From Cognaticolwellia sediminilitoris (GTDB lineage: Bacteria; Pseudomonadota; Gammaproteobacteria; Enterobacterales; Alteromonadaceae): a DNA stretch of 64,000 nt. The stretch lies in NCBI GenBank assembly GCA_002104535.1, contig NBOG01000008.1, positions 103,103 through 167,102 on the forward strand, given 5' to 3'. The notes under the pieces were generated by a model, which did not search any database, was not told where the DNA came from, and worked only from the letters and a program-made list of their open reading frames with translations. The translations under genes and the position numbers were made by a program. Shown one piece after another: positions 53,801 to 61,003 of this stretch (positions are counted from its first letter, which is position 1; each line of letters opens with the position of its first letter).

Positions 53801-53994
53801 CTATGCAATCCTTCTTGTCCCCCGAACCACATAAAGCCATCTTTATCTTGAGCGATTGTCATGACAAACTTATATGACATAGGGTTATCGATGCCAAAAC
53901 TTTTAAATAGCTTTACTTCTTTAGCGAGAACCGAGCAGCAATGAGTTAATAATATGAGTAATAATAGTGTTTTCTTCACGGTTATATTTGCCAA
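50809..53994 (-). CDS. Beta-propeller (Reg_prop/Y_Y_Y) membrane sensor with degenerate GGDEF domain
   Basis: 1061 residues. Signal peptide, then two periplasmic propellers built from about a dozen Reg_prop repeats (pattern DKDGFMWFGGQEGLHRYDG, DSEGKIWIGTENGLNIL), a Y_Y_Y domain (about residues 700-785, YKYRLLGFDQEWLEAGSSRR), one helix (about 798-818), a coiled coil and a GGDEF-fold domain (DKVTGVKSRRYLDIYI onward). The catalytic GGDEF motif is replaced by Ser-Glu-Asp-Thr-Phe (IRWSEDTFAIIGY, about residue 948), so cyclic-di-GMP synthesis is unlikely. A ligand-responsive signalling or scaffolding role is inferred. The convergent partner is the hybrid kinase. Confidence 0.9.
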   Translation of the reverse strand: MANITVKKTLLLLILLTHCCSVLAKEVKLFKSFGIDNPMSYKFVMTIAQDKDGFMWFGGQEGLHRYDGHQFLSFYNKTSVSNSLSSNVITRIIIDKSQRLWVGTRGGGLNLYDPKSKGFRHLTTSTKNAAITNDGINTLFEDSEGKIWIGTENGLNILSINDQDWLVTQINQKLGGNPSLSHNEVYAIIETDNNEIWVGTNGGGISVFDLNGNFKRTIKYAPNKSDNYINKFVNALFKDKQGNVWVGTVDKGLLKYTVQDESMTHFEFNVDDNNSISSNTIHNFYQDFEDNIWIATDNGLSIYDLKTKTFERFNYSASNPYSVSSNYIMNFFEDQNGLMWIGTLNGLNRWDPTMTTFRQYNGKEHPALDRPNITSFTQATPESIYFSAYNGRIYQLLEKEDKVLQVDLGGFFKNLRVMNLFYDDNFLWVGTRASGLYRVNLSTKSIKEYKSDALDSSSISANSITDIIKDKKGQIWVSTFNQGLNRLNSDDSFTRFVSDKDHPDLGPNNNSILHLLADEEGIIWVATYGGGLSRFDPKTQKFNHIINDKEDPNSISSDLSWYLLLDNDKNLWISTQAAGLNVLSYRDRLEQNYRFKRIDTNDGMKSQTVYGMTQDDFNDIWLSTNQGVTCYSLATKTFKHFDLSHGLVDLDYTHGAIFKSVDNVIYFGSGKGFSSIQPNNNQNKITPPPVRLTNVLKLNEPMEFPSTLTSLKSLELDYNDQLISFEYVGLNYASPESTRYKYRLLGFDQEWLEAGSSRRATYTNLPAGSYQLQIKAGNSDNVWSEPGLSLDIVVKPAPWRTWWAYLLYTLALAVVVLSYSRFLNRKLIIEQQQKLYLEQQVQEKTEKFKVQNVELAQANKKLEKAAIVDKVTGVKSRRYLDIYIEQTSQLMKQMHQNLQPVQRDILPRLYILMLKISDYAEFSNSQLVNLTDLLLYTRNNDDLVIRWSEDTFAIIGYEKDNNASELASRLSGRFVSVVENDTKINMAYAYFPFSRDNPLEVSWDQISVLIEQALNFVEQDEKVAWLGLCGPKSASFDYLKLIQSSNIAAFKEHVIVKSGLT

Positions 53995-54040
53995 TTAGTC
54001 TTGTTGATAAGTAAATAAATTTTTTTACTTTTATATACAA

Positions 54041-54088
54041 AAAAACCACCATGTTAAACGCTTACTCTGTTTAATCACGGTGGTTTTT
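54041..54088 (-). terminator. Terminator of the DGMLWRT-repeat protease gene
   Basis: Long stem (AAAAACCACC and GGTGGTTTTT with further pairs ATG/CG and GTTTAA/TTAAAC) 13 bases past the stop on the minus strand. Confidence 0.85.
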
Positions 54089-54101
54089 AATTAATTTCTT
54101 A

Positions 54102-55817
54102 TTATTGCGGCTCAACCCAACTATTTACATTAATAGTAGGAACTTCACTTTCTTCTGTGCTGGTTCTCCACAACATGCCATCAGTACCAAAGCTGGTTCT
54201 CCACAACATACCATCAGTACCAAAGCCTGTTCTCCACAACATACCATCTGTTTCAAAGTTAGTTCTCCACAACATACCATCGGTTGTTGCGGTATCTTGC
54301 CATGAGCTTTGATCTTCTAAAGAGGTTCTCCAAAGCATACCATCACTAGTAGTGCTTGGATCATTTACATCCCAAACGTACTCTTCTCCGAGACCTTCAA
54401 CATAAAAATTACCATCATCGTCAATATTTGCAGGTCCAGAGTAATGCTCTTCATCATTCAAATCTTTTGCAATATCTAAATTGCTATTAGCACAGTCAGT
54501 TTCTTCACTTGCTATTGCGTAATAAGCGCTGACTAAACCTGCACCTTGTTGAAATACACTGTAACGCTTAGTGCCATCTGAATTGTTCGCACTGTATGCA
54601 CTTGCGATTAGTTTACATTTAACTTGGTCAGGAGTTAATGCAGGATTTTCGGTTAATAATAAAGCTACAACTCCTGAAACGACTGCCGCCGATTGTGAGG
54701 TACCAGACATTTCAAAATAACGACCTCCATCATGAAATTCTGGATGCTCAGTGGCAATTTGCGAATCAAATGACATTAAGCCTGAAATATGGCCTCCTGG
54801 GGCGATAATATCTGGCTTAACAAAGCCTTCTACCGTAGGTCCAGCGCCGCTAAAACTTGCTACTTTATCGTCTGAATAATTAAAAGCTGTGTAGTCATCT
54901 GTCATAGAACCGACAGTAATAATATAAGGTACATTTCCAGGAACACCGATCGACATAGGATCAGGCCCTTTATTACCAGACGATGCCACAACGACAATAC
55001 CTGCTTGCCAAAGCTTCATGACTGCTCTATTTAATGGATCATCCCAATAATTTGAATGAACAGGTCCACTAAAGGACATATTAAGTACACGTAAATTGAT
55101 TTGATCTTTAACTTGTAAAGCCCAATCTATCCCACGGATGACATCAGCATAAGTTGCTTTACCTTCTGCATCGAACGCTTTAATGCCAACATGAGCGGCA
55201 TTCGGCGCAACCCCGTAAATTTTACCATTACTATCATAATCGCTATTAGTCGCAATACTGGCAACATGCGTACCATGTCCACTTGCTTCATCATCGTAAT
55301 TACTGACAGTATCATTGATAGCATCGTATGTACCCCATGCTTTATCTCGACCATTTAAGTCTCGAGATAAACCGGGTAGCTGATCAAGGCCTGTATCAAG
55401 GAAACCTATAGTAACACCACCACCATAATTACCACTGTAGTGCACATAAGTTGCATCAACTTGCTCTGTTACCACTGACTTTGGTTGCCACTTGCGTTGG
55501 CCATAGGCCATACCACTGAGCTCAACTTTGTGGTTGATAGACAATTTTATTTTTTGTTTATTTTGTAAAGTGTTCAGCTGCGCTTGGGTTAATTCAACCG
55601 CAACGGAGTCAATAATTTTTAACTCATGAGAAGGAGTAACACCTAATTGTTTCAAGTTTTCTTTTAATAAGGTGAAATTTTTTGCACTGATAATATAAGA
55701 CTGTAATTCATTATCTTCAGATGTGATTGCTTTAAACCCCATTAATAATGAAACAGCAATTAAACCACCACTTATTAATAAGGCTTTCATTTTATTTATT
55801 TTCGAAGTGAACAACAT
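54102..55817 (-). CDS. Subtilisin-family (S8) serine protease with C-terminal DGMLWRT tandem repeats
   Basis: 571 residues. Signal segment (LLISGGLIAVSLLMGF), an inhibitor-like propeptide (about 35-105), then the S8 catalytic domain with the triad Asp141 (IGFLDTGLDQ), His184 (GHGTHVAS) and Ser374 (SGTSQSAAVVSG). The last 85 residues carry five copies of a motif DGMLWRT; four follow one another with an 11-residue period (33 bp), the first stands apart. Function of the tail is unknown: surface anchoring, substrate mimicry or self-inhibition are possibilities. The ATG has AAAAGGGG upstream. No PPC or type II tail domain is present, unlike the other two S8 genes. Confidence 0.92.
   Translation of the reverse strand: MLFTSKINKMKALLISGGLIAVSLLMGFKAITSEDNELQSYIISAKNFTLLKENLKQLGVTPSHELKIIDSVAVELTQAQLNTLQNKQKIKLSINHKVELSGMAYGQRKWQPKSVVTEQVDATYVHYSGNYGGGVTIGFLDTGLDQLPGLSRDLNGRDKAWGTYDAINDTVSNYDDEASGHGTHVASIATNSDYDSNGKIYGVAPNAAHVGIKAFDAEGKATYADVIRGIDWALQVKDQINLRVLNMSFSGPVHSNYWDDPLNRAVMKLWQAGIVVVASSGNKGPDPMSIGVPGNVPYIITVGSMTDDYTAFNYSDDKVASFSGAGPTVEGFVKPDIIAPGGHISGLMSFDSQIATEHPEFHDGGRYFEMSGTSQSAAVVSGVVALLLTENPALTPDQVKCKLIASAYSANNSDGTKRYSVFQQGAGLVSAYYAIASEETDCANSNLDIAKDLNDEEHYSGPANIDDDGNFYVEGLGEEYVWDVNDPSTTSDGMLWRTSLEDQSSWQDTATTDGMLWRTNFETDGMLWRTGFGTDGMLWRTSFGTDGMLWRTSTEESEVPTINVNSWVEPQ
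54161..54290 (-). repeat. 33-bp tandem repeat array in the protease gene
   Basis: Four copies of a 33-bp unit recognised by GTTCTCCACAACATACCATC on the plus strand, with a more divergent fifth near 54325. They encode the 11-residue DGMLWRT repeats. Copy number may vary between strains. Confidence 0.9.
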
Positions 55818-56033
55818 TTATATCCCCTTTTCCCATGACATTTTTTGTTTTATTTAAAAACATTAGGGTGAATAACTACATATGTTTTACAGCTATTAAC
55901 ATCAATCGAAATCGAGTTAATATCACTTTTTAAAAGATTAACGCTTTTAAAACTACAAGCAAACACTATCACACCAATTACTAATTACCAATTTTTACTA
56001 ACTATTTATTCTTTGTACTATTGTTATAAAGCA

Positions 56034-56066
56034 AAAATATCCAGCTTCAAAGAAGCTGGATATTTA
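56034..56066 (-). terminator. Terminator of the minus-strand S8 protease gene
   Basis: 14-bp stem AAATATCCAGCTTC/GAAGCTGGATATTT with a 3-base loop, 20 bases after the stop. Confidence 0.88.
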
Positions 56067-56086
56067 ATTTCAAAGTATTTTATTTA

Positions 56087-57919
56087 TTAAAATGAAACAC
56101 TTGATTCCGCAGAACAATTGCTTGTACCTTGATCACATACTTTATAAGTAAAAGTACCTGATGTTTTAAAGCTATCAGTATAAGCACCATCATTAGCCGT
56201 CGTTGTTCTTAATGAACCATTACGGAAAATATCTACGCTGCTTGTTACCGCTCCAGACCAAGATAAATCAACTTTATTTTTACCTTTAGAGAAATAACCG
56301 TTAGTTGTTACACTAATATCACCGCCTGTTGGTGGTGGTGTTACACCGCCGCCACAACCGTTAGCTGTTAAGTACGCGTCAGCTGCTGCAGCTTTAACAA
56401 TACCGTAACCAAAGTAATCATCATGACCAGATGCACCATTATCTTCAGCTGTTGCTTTAAGAGCTTCACGAATTTCTGTACCTGTACATGCATTATGGTT
56501 AGACCAAACTAATGCAGCAATACCTGAAACAGCTGGTGTAGCCATCGACGTACCACTCATAAAGCCGTAATCACTAGCGCCAATTGATACTGTTGCTGTT
56601 GAGGCTGCTATTAATGCACTACGATCTTCAAAAGTTGCGCCTACTGCTGGGATAGTTGTTGCATTCGTATCACCTAATGTACCGTAAAGCATACCGGCTT
56701 CATTGTTGATAAGGATTGCACCAATACCACCTGAAAGTTCACAGTTTTGCACTTTATCGTGGAAAGAAATTACACCGCGGTCGATAACACATACATTACC
56801 ATTAGCGCCACTGTCAGTTGCTTCAGCTGTGCCCATGTAATAAGTATTACCACTCGCATTACCAGTATTTTCCATTGAAGATGAAGCATATGCAGTACCA
56901 TCAGCACTCATCGAAGCACTTGTTGCTAGTCCTGCAGGGTAAGTTGAAAGTGTATCAACACCACCCGCTGTTACTTCAACACAAACAGTTTCATCTGTAG
57001 TCGTTGTTACTCGTTTGCCGCGACCTGTTGTTACTGTACAGCTAGGAAACTGTGAAAAGTCAGCGATATTGTTATCAGCATCATTTGCACCAATCATCAT
57101 TACTGAAGAATAACCTGCAGGGTATGAACGAACATTATTACCGTCATTACCTGCAGCTGCTACTACTAAACCACCAGCGTCAGTAAAGGCTTTAAATGCA
57201 TTCTCTTCAGTGCTGTTAGCACCACCGCCACCTAAACTCATACTAATGATGTTTGCGCCTGCTTGGCTACATTTATCAGCTGCATACGCTAAATCTGAAG
57301 AATAACCCCAACCTGCTTCGTTAAAAACTTTAACGATATGCATATCAACGCCTGGTGCCATACCAACAACACCAATATTATTATCAGCAGCACCAATAGT
57401 ACCAGCTACGTGAGTACCATGTGGACCACCGTGCTCATCCCAGTTACCTGTACCTGAGTCATTATCACCAGTGATGTTATTCCAAACAAAATCTTCATTT
57501 GAGCGATCTAAACCTGAGTCAATCACACATACTTTCATACCTGCACTTGCATTAAAGTTTACTTGGTTCGCTTGTGACTGATAAACAGCATAAGGCGTTA
57601 ATTGCTGTGTCATGGCATTACCAGCATCATCATTATATAGAGATGATGCTGTTCGACGTTGATCTTCTTCAATCATTTGAACATGAGGATTATTCATTAA
57701 TCCTTTAACTTGCTCTAAAGTTTTGCCTTGAAAAGATGCAGCAAAATAACCGTTCCCATCTACTTTAATGTCAGCATTTAACTTTTTAGCTAATGCTTTA
57801 ACAATTCCTTTTTTACTTTGGTCAACTTTAATTATGTATCTGTCATCAGCCGCTTGTGCTGAGAATGCTGATGTAACCGCGATAGCGATTAGAGATGTGG
57901 TAAATTTAGAAATTTTCAT
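56087..57919 (-). CDS. Subtilisin-family (S8) serine protease with inserted PA domain
   Basis: 610 residues, secreted (signal peptide cleaved near AFSAQAAD). I9-type propeptide (about 25-95), then the S8 domain: Asp in KVCVIDSGLDRSNEDF, His in GPHGTHVAGTIGA, Ser in FMSGTSMATPAVSG. A protease-associated insert (NVCVIDRGVISFHDKVQNCE) sits between the His and Ser regions. The C-terminal 80 residues form a fibronectin-like or PKD-like beta domain (NKVDLSWSGAVTSSVDIFRN). The ATG has CCGGAG upstream. It is divergent from, and a close paralogue of, the protease at 58313; both share GTGNW and KVFNEAGWGY stretches. Confidence 0.94.
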   Translation of the reverse strand: MKISKFTTSLIAIAVTSAFSAQAADDRYIIKVDQSKKGIVKALAKKLNADIKVDGNGYFAASFQGKTLEQVKGLMNNPHVQMIEEDQRRTASSLYNDDAGNAMTQQLTPYAVYQSQANQVNFNASAGMKVCVIDSGLDRSNEDFVWNNITGDNDSGTGNWDEHGGPHGTHVAGTIGAADNNIGVVGMAPGVDMHIVKVFNEAGWGYSSDLAYAADKCSQAGANIISMSLGGGGANSTEENAFKAFTDAGGLVVAAAGNDGNNVRSYPAGYSSVMMIGANDADNNIADFSQFPSCTVTTGRGKRVTTTTDETVCVEVTAGGVDTLSTYPAGLATSASMSADGTAYASSSMENTGNASGNTYYMGTAEATDSGANGNVCVIDRGVISFHDKVQNCELSGGIGAILINNEAGMLYGTLGDTNATTIPAVGATFEDRSALIAASTATVSIGASDYGFMSGTSMATPAVSGIAALVWSNHNACTGTEIREALKATAEDNGASGHDDYFGYGIVKAAAADAYLTANGCGGGVTPPPTGGDISVTTNGYFSKGKNKVDLSWSGAVTSSVDIFRNGSLRTTTANDGAYTDSFKTSGTFTYKVCDQGTSNCSAESSVSF

Positions 57920-58312
57920 AGATGCTCCGGATGTCTTTACTTCATATATAAGTCAGATATAAGTACATATATAAGACAAGATTTTTATAGTTATAATTAT
58001 TTAACTTCAAGGCTTGTTACCTTGAATGTTCATCGATACTAGCAGATGCAAAACTCCCACCTAGTACAAACGCGACAATTTTTAACAAAAAAGCGACATA
58101 AAGTTAGTGTAGCCTTATAAAACAACAACTTAAGCTATTTTTATTTAATTCCGTTAGTCGTAATTCTCTTAAAAAAAGTCTGTAAATTACTATTTACCAA
58201 TGGCTGTAAAAGTCATGATGAATACGGTGAAACATTCATCAAACATAATAATAATGTGTCCGATGTATCGCTACTCGATATATTCAGCGCAGTAAACTGG
58301 AGCAAATCCGAA
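57920..58312. other. Divergent promoter region of two S8 protease genes
   Basis: 393 bp between start codons of the divergent protease paralogues. AT-rich, with room for two promoters and a common regulatory site; no clear palindrome was identified. Confidence 0.5.
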
Positions 58313-60706
58313 ATGAGAAATAATCAAAAATTAGCATTAAGTGTAATTGCAATGTCAATATTGACAGCAACCACTCATGCACAAACAACAACACAAGCAC
58401 AACCAACTCTTGTTGGTGCTAATAATCAATCAAGCTCTGTTAATACAGATTTTAGTCAATGGCGTGAAGAGCAAAAATTTAAAAATCACAGCTTCACAGA
58501 TCGCATCATTGTTAAGTACAAAAATGGTTTTGAAGCGCAAACGTTAAATGGCGTTAATTCTGAAAAAACTTTACCTAAAGGCTTAGCTAAAAAAGCTGGT
58601 CAGAGTTTAAAGCATGTTAAAAAACTGAAAAATGGTCGCCATGTTATTTCTTTAGGTCAGCAAAAGCATCTTAATGATGTGCAAGCAATGGTTAACGAAT
58701 TAAACAGCCACGCTGACGTTGAATTTGCTGAACCAGATTTAAAGCGCTATTTAATGGCACAAAATCAGCCTTGGGGCATTTCAGATACACAATCAGACTT
58801 ATTAAGCGATAACACTGCAGGTAATATGACTGTTTGTATTATTGACTCTGGTTATGAGCAAGCTAATCCGGATTTAAATGCAAATAATGCTTCAGGCACT
58901 AACAACTCAGGTACAGGTAATTGGTACCAAAACGGTGGTTCACACGGTACGCATGTAGCTGGTACTATTGCTGCGGTAAATAACTCAGAAGGTGTTGTCG
59001 GTATTTTGCCAAACACTAACGTTAACCTACATATTATTAAAGTATTTAATGAAGCGGGTTGGGGCTACGTTGGCGATTTAGTAGACGCTGTTGATACCTG
59101 TGTAAATAATGGTGCAAAAGTTGTTAACATGAGTTTAGGTGGTGCGGGTTCAAGTACTGCTGAAAGTAATTCATTACAAGCGGCAGCCGATGCTGGTGTG
59201 CTATTAATTGCAGCATCTGGTAATGATGGCGATGCTACTTTATCTTACCCTGCTTCTTACGATTCAGTTATGGCCGTTGGTGCACTTGACCAAGGTCGTC
59301 AACATGCTGAGTTCTCTCAATACACACCACAAGTAGAAATTTCTGCACCTGGTGAAGCTATTTTATCAACTGTTGCTGGTGATGGTCGCTTAGGTTATAT
59401 CACTTTAGGCTCTACAACTTATGGTAACGATGAAGTTGTTCCGCAAACACATTATATCAACAGTGGTGGAAGTTTCGTTGTAAGTAACGTTGATAGTTCA
59501 GCCAGTGGTGTTTTAGCAGCTTGTACTATTTCAGGTAGCAGTTACAGTTGTTCTAACGTTGCAGGTAACATTTGTTTAGCTGAGCGTAACGACAACCAAA
59601 AAGGCAGCAACTACCCAGAAATTAACCCAGCGAAAGCTTGTGCTGACGCCGGTGCATCAGGTGTGATTGTTTATAGTAGTAGTGACCGTCCAGGTTTACA
59701 AAATCCATTCTTAGTTGATGCTAATAGTGATGTTACGGTTCCAACAGTATCTATCAATCGTACTTTAGGTTTACAACTTATGGGGCAGCTAGGCAGTAAC
59801 GCTAACTTAAATGTTGTCGGTAACCAAAATTACGCATATTACAACGGTACTTCGATGGCTACTCCGCATGTAACGGGTGTAGCAGCTATTGTTTGGAGTA
59901 ATAATCCAGATTGTACAGCGACACAAGTTCGTGATGCATTAAAATCGACTGCAATTGACTTAGACGTACCAGGTCGTGATGACAAAACTGGTTTCGGTTT
60001 AGTGCAAGCAAAAGCAGCATCTGACGCTTTAGCAGCAAGCTGTAGCTCAACACCTCCTCCAACAGGTGGCAACGAGTTATCAAACGGCGTCGCTAAAACA
60101 AACTTGTCTGGTTCAGCTTCACAAGAATTAAGTTTCACAATGGAAGTACCTGCAGGCGCAACTGACTTAAGCTTTGATATGGCTGGTGGAACTGGTGATG
60201 CAGACCTTTATGTTAAGTTCGGTTCAGCACCAACAACCTCTAGCTATGATTGTCGTCCTTATAAAGGTGGTAATGCAGAATCTTGTCCAATAGCAACAGC
60301 TCAAGCTGGCACTTATCATGTAAAAGTTATTGGTTACTCTGCTTTTACTGGTGTTAACTTAACTGGTAGCTTTACAGAAGCCTCAACTGGTGGCGGTGCT
60401 ACAGGTGGCAGTGCTTCAGTTACTGACATCTCAGTTGCTCGTCGTGCGTGGACTTACTACACCATTGATATCCCAGCTGGCATGTCAACGCTTAATTTTG
60501 ATATGAGTGGTGGAACTGGTGATGCTGACTTATACATTCGTCGCGGTGCAAAACCTACTTCGTCTACCTATGATTGTCGTCCATATAAAAGTGGTAACAA
60601 TGAATCATGTGCATTTACTAACCCAGCAGCAGATACTTGGCACATTGGTATTTACGGATACTCTGCGGCAAGTGGTGTAAGTTTAGATGTAACTTATAAC
60701 CCGTAA
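58313..60706 (+). CDS. Subtilisin-family (S8) serine protease with two PPC domains
   Basis: About 797 residues, secreted (signal peptide ending near TTHAQ). Propeptide (about 60-150), S8 domain with Asp (VCIIDSGYEQANPDL), His (GSHGTHVAGTIAA) and Ser (YNGTSMATPHVTG), a PA insert containing NICLAERNDNQKGSNYPEIN, then two C-terminal pre-peptidase PPC domains (each with GGTGDADLY and YDCRPYK stretches), usually removed on maturation and tied to type II secretion. The ATG start is chosen because CTGGAG lies upstream and a signal peptide follows; a GTG 19 codons earlier is rejected. Terminator downstream. Confidence 0.95.
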   Translation: MRNNQKLALSVIAMSILTATTHAQTTTQAQPTLVGANNQSSSVNTDFSQWREEQKFKNHSFTDRIIVKYKNGFEAQTLNGVNSEKTLPKGLAKKAGQSLKHVKKLKNGRHVISLGQQKHLNDVQAMVNELNSHADVEFAEPDLKRYLMAQNQPWGISDTQSDLLSDNTAGNMTVCIIDSGYEQANPDLNANNASGTNNSGTGNWYQNGGSHGTHVAGTIAAVNNSEGVVGILPNTNVNLHIIKVFNEAGWGYVGDLVDAVDTCVNNGAKVVNMSLGGAGSSTAESNSLQAAADAGVLLIAASGNDGDATLSYPASYDSVMAVGALDQGRQHAEFSQYTPQVEISAPGEAILSTVAGDGRLGYITLGSTTYGNDEVVPQTHYINSGGSFVVSNVDSSASGVLAACTISGSSYSCSNVAGNICLAERNDNQKGSNYPEINPAKACADAGASGVIVYSSSDRPGLQNPFLVDANSDVTVPTVSINRTLGLQLMGQLGSNANLNVVGNQNYAYYNGTSMATPHVTGVAAIVWSNNPDCTATQVRDALKSTAIDLDVPGRDDKTGFGLVQAKAASDALAASCSSTPPPTGGNELSNGVAKTNLSGSASQELSFTMEVPAGATDLSFDMAGGTGDADLYVKFGSAPTTSSYDCRPYKGGNAESCPIATAQAGTYHVKVIGYSAFTGVNLTGSFTEASTGGGATGGSASVTDISVARRAWTYYTIDIPAGMSTLNFDMSGGTGDADLYIRRGAKPTSSTYDCRPYKSGNNESCAFTNPAADTWHIGIYGYSAASGVSLDVTYNP

Positions 60707-60738
60707 TGCTCGTTAACTAGTAAATTGCTAGTGTGTTG

Positions 60739-60772
60739 GAGGGAAAGTACTTTGGTACTTTCCCTTTTTTAT
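60739..60772 (+). terminator. Terminator of the PPC protease gene
   Basis: 11-bp stem AGGGAAAGTAC/GTACTTTCCCT and a six-T tract, 33 bases after the stop. Confidence 0.92.
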
Positions 60773-61003
60773 ATTCAAATTTATAACTTTTTCATATATT
60801 TAACTTCAGTAGTAAAATAATTCTTTAAACAGAATGTATTTATTGTGATTTATTTTACAGAAAACTTTCCGACTCTAGGTGATTTCTGATAGTTTAATAC
60901 CCTAGAGCACTACAACACAGATTATTAGCACTACTTTTAACTACTTTCTTTTAATAAAAGACACTATGTCTAGTTAAAATATAAACTTCAGAGAATAATA
61001 AAA

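Noticed and set aside
50809..53994. Annotation as active diguanylate cyclase
   Set aside because: The GGDEF motif is replaced by SEDTF.
54161..54290. Possible CRISPR array
   Set aside because: The 33-bp units are contiguous without spacers and in frame within the S8 protease gene.
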